This document shows, one piece after another, positions 45,376-53,428 of a DNA stretch of 64,000 nucleotides. The position numbers and the translations under genes were made by a program. Under the pieces are notes generated by a model. The model saw nothing but the letters and a program-made list of their open reading frames with translations, searched no databases and was not told the DNA's origin. Where the stretch lies: contig JAIXQO010000003.1 in NCBI GenBank assembly GCA_027485695.1, positions 310,001-374,000 on the forward strand, in the 5' to 3' direction. Source of the stretch: Pseudomonadota bacterium (GTDB lineage: Bacteria; Bdellovibrionota; UBA1018). Positions within the stretch are counted from its first letter, which is position 1, and the number at the start of each line of letters is the position of its first letter.

Positions 45376-46374
45376 ATGGAAGCAGTTCATTGCGATTTGT
45401 GCGGTCAAAAAGATGCGCGTTTTGAAGCGAAGCAAACCGACTTCATGCACCAATCGACAACAGAGGTTTTCTCAGTAGTCAGTTGCACTACTTGCGACCT
45501 GCACTACACGAACCCTCGCCCCACTGAATCAGAGATCGGGCAGTACTACGTCGGCTCGTATTCATTTCACAACGCTCCGTCGCAGTTGAAGCGGTACATC
45601 GACGAACTGCTCTATTTTTTCGCGAATCATCTGTTCTTCGTCTATTTGTTCAACTGGATACCGTTCGTTCGCGAAAAGCTGATCTTGCGAATTCGCCCTA
45701 CCATCGCGGATCCCATTCGGGAATTCCTGAAGAAAAATCCGAATGCCAGTTTTATGGACATCGGCTGCGGAGCCGGTGAGCACGCTCATTTTTGGGGCCA
45801 TCGTGGTAGTGTGACCGGCTACCGTCGCATGGGCGTAAAAAATGTCTACGCAATGGAAATCGCCGAAAAGGCTCGAGAATCGCTTCGCGAAAAAGGCGTG
45901 ACACCATTCAAGTCTCTGGTGGATGTACCGGCGGACCTCAAGCTCGATGTGATTCGAATGAACTGGTCACTGGAGCATGTCCACCGACCTTCGGAGTATT
46001 TTCAGTTCGTTCGGCAGCATCTCAAGCCGGGGGGACTTTGTTTACTGACGATTCCAAACAACGATGGGATTCTTTACCGAATGTACCCGGACTGTTTGGA
46101 ACTCCCGATTCATCTTTATCATTTCTCGCCGGATACGATTCACAAGTACGCGCAGAAGCACGGCTTGGTTGTTCAGAAAACCGAAACATTTTCCTATCCG
46201 GGTAGTTTCTATTTCAACGGGCAGGTGTATCCATCGAGGAGAGATTCCGAGAATGCGTCAGGACCTCAAGGGTTCGCGCGGATGTCGTTGGTGGAGGCGT
46301 ACTACTTCAACCGCGTTTTGCAGCGGGCTGGAAACCATCTCGGTAACGATCTGATCGTCTTGCTGACCGTTTAA
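45376..46374 (+). CDS. class I SAM-dependent methyltransferase with N-terminal cysteine motif
   Basis: The ATG at 45376 (a GTG lies two codons up) gives 332 residues. The N terminus has a putative zinc knuckle, CDLCGQKDARFE and CTTCDLHYTNPRP, common in Methyltransf_12/23 proteins of polysaccharide or secondary-metabolite loci. The SAM-binding motif I is FMDIGCGAGEHAHFW. RMNWSLEHVHRPSEYF and PGGLCLLTIPNNDG follow. The substrate is unknown. No sugar genes flank it. A strong terminator follows. Confidence 0.82.
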   Translation: MEAVHCDLCGQKDARFEAKQTDFMHQSTTEVFSVVSCTTCDLHYTNPRPTESEIGQYYVGSYSFHNAPSQLKRYIDELLYFFANHLFFVYLFNWIPFVREKLILRIRPTIADPIREFLKKNPNASFMDIGCGAGEHAHFWGHRGSVTGYRRMGVKNVYAMEIAEKARESLREKGVTPFKSLVDVPADLKLDVIRMNWSLEHVHRPSEYFQFVRQHLKPGGLCLLTIPNNDGILYRMYPDCLELPIHLYHFSPDTIHKYAQKHGLVVQKTETFSYPGSFYFNGQVYPSRRDSENASGPQGFARMSLVEAYYFNRVLQRAGNHLGNDLIVLLTV

Positions 46375-46403
46375 ACGTACGGATCCTTTTGAAATCATTG
46401 GTG

Positions 46404-46441
46404 AGGCGGGAGCGCGTTTCGATTCGCTCCCGCCTTTTTTT
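46404..46441. terminator. intrinsic terminator between methyltransferase and hsp20 genes
   Basis: A perfect 11-bp GC-rich stem (AGGCGGGAGCG / CGCTCCCGCCT) with a 10-nt loop is followed by seven T on the plus strand. It terminates the methyltransferase transcript; the opposing hsp20 gene ends 3 bp away. Confidence 0.85.
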
Positions 46442-46443
46442 AC

Positions 46444-46965
46444 TTAGGCGACCTCAGGGGATGAGTGAGTTGAATGAAGGCCGTCCTTTTTGTTTTTTGC
46501 CGATCCAAGCCATTTCCCGAAGAAGCCCGTCTCCGGACTGCTGGAGATTTTGAGTTCGCGCGTTTTCGCGAGCTGAGCTTTCGGGAGATAGACGCGGATG
46601 ACGCCGTCTTCGTGGTGTGCTTCGGCACGTTCCGATTGGATTCCGGGCGGTAGCTGGAATACCCGGTGAAGTTTCCCATTCCGTCGCTCGGAGTAGATTC
46701 TTCCGGATTCCTTCTTCTCGGTTTGGACCTTACGTTCTCCGGAAATGGTCAGATGTTGGTCCTGGAACTCGATTTTGATTTGGTCTTTTGGCACGCCTGG
46801 CATGTCCACCGAGATCAAATAGTGGTCGTCGGTTTCTTCGACTTCGCACGTCGGGCTAACAGAATCGATTTCCCGCGTGCGGAGATCATCAAAAAATCGA
46901 TCCATTTCGCGATCCCAATTTGCAAACGCATTCCAAGTTCTCGGACGGTAGATGAGATGATTCAT
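46444..46965 (-). CDS. Hsp20/alpha-crystallin small heat-shock protein
   Basis: This 173-residue protein is a holdase chaperone. The alpha-crystallin domain spans about residues 38-130: CEVEETDDHYLISVDMPGVP, IKIEFQDQHLTISGERK and the C-terminal strand HHEDGVIRVYLPKA. A short extension follows, without the classical IxI. AAAGGAGG lies before the ATG. It is followed on the map by a possible ribosome-hibernation gene and a small membrane protein on the same strand, suggesting a stress group. Confidence 0.9.
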   Translation of the reverse strand: MNHLIYRPRTWNAFANWDREMDRFFDDLRTREIDSVSPTCEVEETDDHYLISVDMPGVPKDQIKIEFQDQHLTISGERKVQTEKKESGRIYSERRNGKLHRVFQLPPGIQSERAEAHHEDGVIRVYLPKAQLAKTRELKISSSPETGFFGKWLGSAKNKKDGLHSTHSSPEVA

Positions 46966-47055
46966 ATCAGTTTTCCTCCTTTGTTACATAGATATTATTG
47001 AGTTGAGTCTTGTCGCTCACGTATATCCCTCAAAATGGATTCTAGGTTTTCGCCG

Positions 47056-47391
47056 TCAAGCCGCGGGAATCGGATTTTGTTGATTTTGAGAATGTAGCCG
47101 TTCGAGCGCGCCCGTGATGGAAATGTCGTCCAGTGCGTTTAAGACAGTTTCTTGAACTGTGCAGGCCGTGGACGAACCGCACCAACGGTGACTTCCAAAA
47201 TGAATTTCAACCTCGCAGAAAAACGCGTTTCGACGCTCTCGATGGATTCGAAGCAGGTAGCCCGTTTGTCCTCGAATGGGCTTCGGAGCGATCTGGTCCA
47301 GCCATTTTCTGATCATCCGATCGGAGGCTCTCGCAATCGTGCGCGATGGATTCATTCCTGAAAAATAGATCTGACTTTGAAATTCGTTCAT
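47056..47391 (-). CDS. possible HPF/RaiA-like ribosome-associated protein
   Basis: This 111-residue protein has an S30AE-like pattern: an opening strand SQIYFSGMNPSRTIARASD, a helix RMIRKWLDQI, then strands ending FFCEVEIHFGSHRW and a helix TVQETVLNALDDI. Hibernation factors of this fold bind the 30S subunit under stress. The similarity is weak and judged by eye only. Its ATG overlaps the stop of the upstream small membrane protein gene (ATGA), so the two are translationally coupled. Confidence 0.5.
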   Translation of the reverse strand: MNEFQSQIYFSGMNPSRTIARASDRMIRKWLDQIAPKPIRGQTGYLLRIHRERRNAFFCEVEIHFGSHRWCGSSTACTVQETVLNALDDISITGALERLHSQNQQNPIPAA

Positions 47392-47573
47392 GGCGTTGCC
47401 TCGTACGAAAAATAGGGGAAATAAGGGATGAATGGTCCGATGAGTTCTTTAGACTGCCGGCGAGGTGGCAGTTGACCTTGCACCGAGTGTGACCACGCGG
47501 CAGCTAGGAGAGCGGATCCTACGATGATGGGATACGCTAGACGTCCAATTCGTTGCGCTACAGGAACAGGCAT
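47388..47573 (-). CDS. 61-residue membrane protein
   Basis: A perfect AAAGGAG lies 8-9 nt before the ATG. The product has one hydrophobic helix (RLAYPIIVGSALLAAAWS) and a proline/tyrosine-rich tail (GPFIPYFPYFSYEATP). It overlaps the next gene by 4 bp, so it is a real coding unit despite its size. Function unknown; the neighbours suggest a stress context. Confidence 0.65.
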   Translation of the reverse strand: MPVPVAQRIGRLAYPIIVGSALLAAAWSHSVQGQLPPRRQSKELIGPFIPYFPYFSYEATP

Positions 47574-47918
47574 AACTGTGATCTCCTTTCTTTCGGTTAT
47601 TCCGACCTCCCATTTGCGGACGGAAAGTTAGGTGGATCGAAGACGGACCCCCGGGAGGAGGCCTATTAAAAAGCTGGGATTTGGGTTTTTATAGTCAAGG
47701 GAGTGAAAAAAAATTTTAAAAACCCTTTTATAAACAAAGAGTTGTGACTGCGAGAGGACGCAATGCCTGAGAATCGTCTCGGCGGGTAGTGTTGCGTCAT
47801 TTAGTAAGGATATCAAAACGTTAAAGGATAGATTTTGTCTATCGTTACGTAACTACTATCAATTTCCTCGTTTTGTTCATAAGCTGCATACTCAAAACTA
47901 ACAAAGGAGATGTTCCCC
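47574..47918. promoter_or_regulatory. divergent control region of ahpC, with an OxyR-like site
   Basis: This gap separates the small membrane protein gene from ahpC. At 47827-47843 is GATAG-ATTTTGT-CTATC, which contains ATAG-N7-CTAT, the half-site pattern of OxyR operators. A perfect 10-bp palindrome GTTACGTAAC follows at 47844-47853, in place of the expected second ATAG-N7-CTAT copy. Further upstream (47683-47729) is a hairpin GGGTTTTTA/TAAAAACCC followed by four T. ahpC has AAAGGAG 9 nt before its ATG. OxyR control is an inference from the motif. Confidence 0.5.
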
Positions 47919-48485
47919 ATGAACACCATTATCAATACCAAGATCACCGATTTCAGCGTCCAGGCCTATGTGAACGGCGAATTCAAAACCGTCACCCAGA
48001 ACGACCTCAAAGGTAAATGGTCGATTTTCTTTTTCTATCCAGCCGATTTCACGTTCGTGTGCCCAACCGAACTCGGCGATATGGCTGATAAGTACTCCGA
48101 ATTCCAGAAAATGGGCGTCGAAGTGTACTCTGTTTCGACCGACACGCACTTCGCGCACAAAGCATGGGCGGATGCTTCGGACACGGTCAAGAAAATCAAA
48201 TACCCGATGCTCGCAGACCCAACCGGTCACCTGACCCGCGCATTCGGCGTGCACATCGAAGAAGCCGGTCTCGCTTATCGCGGTACGTTCTTGGTCAACC
48301 CAGAAGGTCAGATCAAGTTGGCTGAAATCCAAGACAACGGCATCGGCCGTAACGCTGACGAGCTTTTCCGCAAAACCCAAGCGGCTCAGTTCATCGCTAA
48401 AAACCCAAGCGAAGTTTGCCCAGCCAAATGGACTCCAGGCGCCAAGACCTTGAAGCCAGGCCTCGACCTCGTCGGCAAAATCTAA
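47919..48485 (+). CDS. ahpC: alkyl hydroperoxide reductase peroxiredoxin subunit
   Basis: This 188-residue typical 2-Cys peroxiredoxin is close to the length of E. coli AhpC. Peroxidatic C48 sits in DFTFVCPTELGD and resolving C167 in SEVCPAKWTPG. It reduces H2O2 and organic peroxides and is recycled by AhpF, encoded 154 bp downstream. The start at 47919 is preferred because an earlier ATG (47910) overlaps the Shine-Dalgarno. Confidence 0.95.
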   Translation: MNTIINTKITDFSVQAYVNGEFKTVTQNDLKGKWSIFFFYPADFTFVCPTELGDMADKYSEFQKMGVEVYSVSTDTHFAHKAWADASDTVKKIKYPMLADPTGHLTRAFGVHIEEAGLAYRGTFLVNPEGQIKLAEIQDNGIGRNADELFRKTQAAQFIAKNPSEVCPAKWTPGAKTLKPGLDLVGKI

Positions 48486-48497
48486 TTACTGGGTCGT

Positions 48498-48549
48498 GAA
48501 AACGGCGGTGCCTCTGGCAACGCTGACTTAAATCAAGTGCGCCGTTTTC
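48498..48549. promoter_or_regulatory. hairpin between ahpC and ahpF
   Basis: A perfect 10-bp inverted repeat, GAAAACGGCG and CGCCGTTTTC, encloses 32 nt just after the ahpC stop. There is no T-run. It may stabilise the ahpC message or lower ahpF expression relative to ahpC. Confidence 0.45.
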
Positions 48550-48639
48550 GCGGCTCCACCGTAATCCTATTTGGATGGCGAGGGGAGTTTCCTCTCGCCG
48601 TTCGTTTTTTCAGACACTGATCTCAAGGAGGTTACTGCA

Positions 48640-50190
48640 ATGCTCGACCATGACATGATTGAACAACTCAGAGGCGTCTACGCACAGCTCGATTCTAAAA
48701 TTTCGCTTCGAGTTCGTAAGTCCAGTCACGAGGCGCAAGCCGAACTCGTTGAGATGCTTCGCGCTCTCGCATCCTCATCCGAAAAAATCGAATTTCAAGA
48801 ACTCGATGAGATCTCGGATGCGCCCATGTTCACGATCGCGAGGAACGATCGAGAAACCGGAATCGCGTTCCGCGGCGTTCCCGGCGGTCACGAGTTTACC
48901 TCGCTCGTACTTTCTATCCTCTATGCCGACGGCAAAGGTAAACGCCCGGACGAAGGCATTCAAAACCGAATCCGAAATCTCAAGTCGCCGGTGCGTCTTT
49001 CGACTTACATCTCGCTCTCTTGCGAGAACTGCCCGGAAGTGATCCAGGCACTGAACCTGATGGCAACCATTCATCCGGATTTCCGCCACGAAATGGTAGA
49101 CGGCGCAGTCGCGCCCGGCGAAATCGAGAAACTCGGTATCCAAGGTGTTCCCGCCGTGATCAAAGACGGCAAGCTCGTTCATTCGGGCAAGATCCAGCTC
49201 ATTGATCTCCTCGCTAAACTCGAATCCGAATTCGGAACCACGCAAACAGGACCCACCGAGGAGCACCTCGGACATTTTGACGTCGTCGTGATTGGTGGCG
49301 GTCCTGCTGGCGCATCAGCCGCAATCTACAGCGCACGCAAAGGACTCACGACAGCGATCATCGCCGAGCGTTTTGGAGGTCAACTTCAAGAGACCAAGGG
49401 CATCGAAAACATGATCTCGATCCCCTACACAGAGGGCGTGAAACTCGCGGCTGAACTCAGTCAGCACGTTTCAAAGTATCCGGTAAAACTCTTCGAACAC
49501 CGCCGAGTAAAATCGATCTCTCAAAATGCCATCAAGCGGATCCAGCTCGAAAGCGGTGAAACGATGGATGCAGGCACGGTAATCGTTGCAACGGGCGCTA
49601 AATGGCGCGAACTCGGTATTCCCGGTGAGAAAGAACACATCGGACTCGGCGTTGCGTTTTGCGCTCATTGCGACGGACCATTTTATAAAGATCGACGGGT
49701 CGTCGTGGTAGGAGGGGGGAACTCCGGCGTCGAAGCGGCGATCGATTTGTCGAGTATCGCGAGCGAAGTTACGCTCATCGAATACAATGATCACCTCAAG
49801 GCGGACGGCGTCTTGGTGGAGAAGCTCAAGGCGCTTTCGAACGCCAAAATCATCTTAAATGCCAAGACCACCCGAGTGGTAGGTGACGGAAAAAAAGTAT
49901 CTGGAATCGAGTACCAAAGCCGCTTAAACGACGAGATCCACCAAATCGAAACGGACGGTGTATTTGTCCAGATCGGACTGCTCCCGAACAGTCAGTTCCT
50001 CAAAGGCATTGTGGACCTGACCCCTTATGGCGAGATCAAGGTCGACCACAAGGGCCGGACCTCGCTCCCGGGTATCTACGCCGCGGGCGACGTGACCACG
50101 GTGCCGTTCAAGCAGATCGTTGTAGCGATGGGGGATGGAGCAAAAGTCGCTCTTGCCGCGTTCGAAGACCGCTTGCACGCGGTTTCTTAA
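48640..50190 (+). CDS. ahpF: alkyl hydroperoxide reductase subunit F
   Basis: The ATG at 48640 (AAGGAGG upstream) gives 516 residues. The N-terminal tandem thioredoxin-fold domain carries the redox pair C128-ENC131. The FAD/NAD(P)H domain follows, with DVVVIGGGPAGASAAIYSAR, RFGGQ, the active disulfide C341-AHC344, NAD-binding VVVVGGGNSGVEAA and LPGIYAAGDVTTVP. Electrons pass from NADH through FAD and both disulfides to AhpC. It forms a two-gene unit with ahpC. Confidence 0.95.
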   Translation: MLDHDMIEQLRGVYAQLDSKISLRVRKSSHEAQAELVEMLRALASSSEKIEFQELDEISDAPMFTIARNDRETGIAFRGVPGGHEFTSLVLSILYADGKGKRPDEGIQNRIRNLKSPVRLSTYISLSCENCPEVIQALNLMATIHPDFRHEMVDGAVAPGEIEKLGIQGVPAVIKDGKLVHSGKIQLIDLLAKLESEFGTTQTGPTEEHLGHFDVVVIGGGPAGASAAIYSARKGLTTAIIAERFGGQLQETKGIENMISIPYTEGVKLAAELSQHVSKYPVKLFEHRRVKSISQNAIKRIQLESGETMDAGTVIVATGAKWRELGIPGEKEHIGLGVAFCAHCDGPFYKDRRVVVVGGGNSGVEAAIDLSSIASEVTLIEYNDHLKADGVLVEKLKALSNAKIILNAKTTRVVGDGKKVSGIEYQSRLNDEIHQIETDGVFVQIGLLPNSQFLKGIVDLTPYGEIKVDHKGRTSLPGIYAAGDVTTVPFKQIVVAMGDGAKVALAAFEDRLHAVS

Positions 50191-50255
50191 ACAGGCTTAA
50201 ACGCTGATTTTATAGACGTTCAGCGCTCCGTTCAGGTATAACGATCGGAGCGTTT

Positions 50256-51140
50256 ATGAAGTCCGGAAAACGGTTCTCCAAGATCAACATCGAGATCAGC
50301 AATATCTGCAATCTTCAATGCAGCTTTTGCCCCGAGGTCATTCGCGCCAAGGGTCTGATGGAGACCGATCTGTTCCGTCGCGTGATCGAGCAGGTGTCTC
50401 CGCTAACTGATCAGGTTTGTTTTCACCTGATGGGTGATCCACTCGTTCATCCCAAACTCGAAGAGTTCGTTGCCATTTGCCGCGAGCATTCGGTTCCCAT
50501 CTTCCTGGTCTCAAACGGGGTTCTACTCCGTGAGAAACAGGCAGCGCTTCTGCTGGATCCGGCGTTCCGCCAGGTGAACTTCTCATTGCATAGTTTTGTG
50601 GATAATTTTGGGGATAAAGATCCGACCACCTATCTCGAAAAAATTTTTCAATTCACCGAGCGAGCATTCGAGCAGCGTCCAGACCTGTACATCAACTACC
50701 GACTCTGGAACTTGGGCGAAGCGAGAGGCGAAGACGCCAAGAACCAAGATATACTCGCCCGCATCGAGTCACGGTTCGGCGTGAAACTCGGTAGAGATTT
50801 CGACGTTCGTCTGCAAAAGAGCCATCGAATCAAAAATCGCCTCTACCTTCATTACGATACCGAGTTTGTTTGGCCGTCGTTAGAGTTACCTGTATTGGGC
50901 ACGTCGGGAACTTGTTACGGGCTCTCGTCCCACATCGGAATTTTGATGGATGGAACAGTCGTCCCTTGTTGCCTCGACAAAGAAGGAGCCATTCCGCTTG
51001 GTAAGATCCAAGAACGAGAACTCACCGATATTCTAGCTGACGATCGGGCTCAATCGATCTTGCGTGGATTTCGGGAACGTAAGCTCAACGAGAGTCTTTG
51101 CCAGCGTTGCCAGTACATCGAAAGGTTTGAAACCGCATGA
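50256..51140 (+). CDS. radical SAM/SPASM domain protein
   Basis: This 294-residue protein has the radical SAM cluster motif C18-NLQC22-SFC25 in EISNICNLQCSFC. A C-terminal SPASM-like region follows: GTCYGLSSHIGILMDGTVVP, CCLDKEGAIPLGKI and ESLCQRCQYIERF. SPASM proteins modify peptides, proteins or cofactors using extra Fe-S clusters. No precursor peptide is seen beside it, and it is coupled by ATGA to a GNAT gene. It is about 4.6 kb from the YcaO locus and on the other strand, so a link is not supported. Confidence 0.85.
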   Translation: MKSGKRFSKINIEISNICNLQCSFCPEVIRAKGLMETDLFRRVIEQVSPLTDQVCFHLMGDPLVHPKLEEFVAICREHSVPIFLVSNGVLLREKQAALLLDPAFRQVNFSLHSFVDNFGDKDPTTYLEKIFQFTERAFEQRPDLYINYRLWNLGEARGEDAKNQDILARIESRFGVKLGRDFDVRLQKSHRIKNRLYLHYDTEFVWPSLELPVLGTSGTCYGLSSHIGILMDGTVVPCCLDKEGAIPLGKIQERELTDILADDRAQSILRGFRERKLNESLCQRCQYIERFETA

Positions 51141-51658
51141 ATCAATCGCTCACCATCCGACTTGCACAACCCGAAGATTCGGCCGAACTCTCGCGGCTCG
51201 GTTGGAGAACGTTTTGGACGACGTTTATCGAGTCGAATTCCGAGAGCGATATGCAGGAGTATCTGGAAAAGACCTTTTTCCCGGAAGAGCAAAAACGTGA
51301 AATCGCGGATCCGGACCGAAGAATCTATCTGGCATTTAGCGGTGCCGAAATGGTGGGCTATTTGTACCTGAGGTTCTCTGAACCCCATGCCAGCGTGAGC
51401 GCGAGGGATGCGGTCGAGATTCAGCGGCTCTATGTCGACGAAAAGTTTTTTGGCCGTGGGCTGGCCAAGCAGCTGATGGAAAAAGCGCTGGAGACCTGCG
51501 AGCGGATGGGGCGTCGGACGATCTGGTTAGGCGTTTGGGAAAAGAATTTTCGCGCACAAGCATTCTACAAAAAATGGGGATTTCGTGTCGTGGGCGAACA
51601 AGGGTTTCAACTCGGTTCGGATCTGCAGAGGGATCTTGTTTTGGAACGCGCAGTCTAA
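51137..51658 (+). CDS. GNAT family N-acetyltransferase
   Basis: This 173-residue GNAT protein opens LTIRLAQPEDSAELSRLGWR. The acetyl-CoA-binding motif A is VEIQRLYVDEKFFGRGLAKQ and motif B is FRAQAFYKKWGFRVVGEQ. It overlaps the radical SAM gene by 4 bp, so the two are co-expressed and may act on the same substrate. The acceptor is unknown. Confidence 0.88.
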   Translation: MNQSLTIRLAQPEDSAELSRLGWRTFWTTFIESNSESDMQEYLEKTFFPEEQKREIADPDRRIYLAFSGAEMVGYLYLRFSEPHASVSARDAVEIQRLYVDEKFFGRGLAKQLMEKALETCERMGRRTIWLGVWEKNFRAQAFYKKWGFRVVGEQGFQLGSDLQRDLVLERAV

Positions 51659-51668
51659 TCGAGATTGC

Positions 51669-51959
51669 CTAGTTGAGTTTCAAATCTTCGGCAAAGAGTT
51701 TCTTTTCAAAAAGAAACGGACCAAAAGGAATCGACGAAATCGCGCAGATCCAAACGAGCTTGGATGCAGGCCATTTGTGTTTCACTGACAATTGGATCGC
51801 CCAGTAGATGTACATCATAAAGAGCAAGCCATGAACCATGCCGACGATCCGTACCGCCAGAGGTAACCCTGCGAAGTACTTTAAAGGCATAGCGATAAAA
51901 AACAGAGCCAAGAGCGAGTAGGCCTCGGCGTAAGCGACGGTCTTGAAATTCTTGAACAT
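51669..51959 (-). CDS. DUF3817 membrane protein
   Basis: This 96-residue protein has three hydrophobic segments and matches the DUF3817 pattern: AEAYSLLALFFIAMPLKYFA, VRIVGMVHGLLFMMYIYWAI and ICAISSIPFGPFLFEKKL. The family has no firm function. It converges with the acetyltransferase gene and stands alone. Confidence 0.8.
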   Translation of the reverse strand: MFKNFKTVAYAEAYSLLALFFIAMPLKYFAGLPLAVRIVGMVHGLLFMMYIYWAIQLSVKHKWPASKLVWICAISSIPFGPFLFEKKLFAEDLKLN

Positions 51960-51991
51960 GCCGAAGTTCTATCGGAATTGCCCGAGGGAAT

Positions 51992-53221
51992 TCAAGTCGT
52001 GGTTCCGGATTGTTGCGCTGGAATCCTCAAGACGAATGAGGTGTGACCATTTTTTGGTTCATAACTCAATTCACCTGGGTGATTTCGGGCCAGATCGCGT
52101 GAGATGCAGAGCCCAAGACCGGTGCCAACTCCCAGGGGTTTAGTGGTAAAAAATGGTTCAAATAGACGAGCTTCGATTTCGGGCGGGATCGACGGCCCGC
52201 TATTAGTGACGCGGATTTCGATTTGAGTGCCTACCTGCTGAACATCGATTTCAATCCATTTGTTTTCGATGGACTGTACGGCATCCAAACTGTTGATGAT
52301 CAAATTGAGAATAATCTGGGAGACCTGTACGGCACGGCAATCGGAAAAAATGGTGCCTTCGGCAGGAGAGACACGAAGGTCAACGTTTTGATTCCATACT
52401 CTCGTGCGGCAAAATGCGAGTGTCTCCTCAATCAGGGAGACCAAGTCAGTTTCCTCGGTCGGGTCTTGTACGTTCGTTCTCCCGAACAGATTGAATCCCC
52501 GTACGATCTTGGAGACCCGTGTGATGACAGCGTCGATCTTGTTCAGATCTTCGCTCAAATCTTTGTACTCTGGGGATTTGCCGAGCATCTGTTCGAGCTT
52601 CCTCCGGATTTGCGAGACACGGATGACGATGATGGAAAGGGGAGTGTTCATTTCGTGAGAAATCTTGGCCCCCATTTCCCCCAGTCGCGCGAGTCGATGG
52701 CTCTCCACGAGTTTAGATTGGTAGTCCTGAAGGGAATGTGCTGCTTCAAAGCGCTCGGATACTTGACGAGCGAGCGTTGAAAGAAGCAGTTTCTCTGGCT
52801 CAGTGAAGTTTCGAGCTCGTTGGTCTAGGACGCAAAGCGTTCCAAGGATGTTTCCGTTTTTCGTGACGAGTGGGGCGCCCGCATAGGAGCGCAGGAGTGG
52901 CCCCCCAAGGACCCAGGGATGCGCCGAGCTTCGGGGATCTTGGGTGGCGTCTTCGATGACGAGGAGTTCGGTGGAGTGGAGTGCGTGAACACAAAGCGCC
53001 TGTTCAATCGAGGTTTCGTTTCGATGGATGCCAAAACTCGATTTAAACCACTGTCTGTTTTCATCGAGCAGTGTCACGAGGGCAATCGGAGCGTCACAGA
53101 TTCTCGCTGCTAGACGAGTCATCTCATCGATCAAGACGTCCGGCTCACTGTCCATGACTCGCAATCGACGTAAATCTTGAAGGCGTGCGGGATCGAGAAG
53201 AGCGGAACTCGCGTTTGACAT
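51992..53221 (-). CDS. GAF-domain sensor histidine kinase
   Basis: This 409-residue soluble kinase has a GAF domain at about residues 20-160 (CDAPIALVTLLDENRQWFKS, GTLCVLDQRARNFT). The HisKA helix has phospho-acceptor H189 in MGAKISHEMNTPLSI. The ATPase domain shows N-box QIILNLIINSLDAV and G-box GVGTGLGLCISRDL. There is no membrane segment. No response regulator is adjacent on its strand; the divergent kinase-regulator pair starts about 200 bp away. Confidence 0.9.
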   Translation of the reverse strand: MSNASSALLDPARLQDLRRLRVMDSEPDVLIDEMTRLAARICDAPIALVTLLDENRQWFKSSFGIHRNETSIEQALCVHALHSTELLVIEDATQDPRSSAHPWVLGGPLLRSYAGAPLVTKNGNILGTLCVLDQRARNFTEPEKLLLSTLARQVSERFEAAHSLQDYQSKLVESHRLARLGEMGAKISHEMNTPLSIIVIRVSQIRRKLEQMLGKSPEYKDLSEDLNKIDAVITRVSKIVRGFNLFGRTNVQDPTEETDLVSLIEETLAFCRTRVWNQNVDLRVSPAEGTIFSDCRAVQVSQIILNLIINSLDAVQSIENKWIEIDVQQVGTQIEIRVTNSGPSIPPEIEARLFEPFFTTKPLGVGTGLGLCISRDLARNHPGELSYEPKNGHTSFVLRIPAQQSGTTT

Positions 53222-53428
53222 CGTGAATAAGGTTAACGTCTTGCGCTAAAATGAGACAATTTAAGCTGTATTTAAGATTTCTTTACTCGACGAGTCGCCC
53301 GGGTGGCCGACGAAAATGAGATGACTTTGCGCGTCTTTGGTGATTCATTTTCAGACGGTCAGGTGGGAAATTTACGCGTGGTCGATAAAAAACGAAAAAG
53401 CATTTTTCACGGATTCCAAGAGCCTCCC

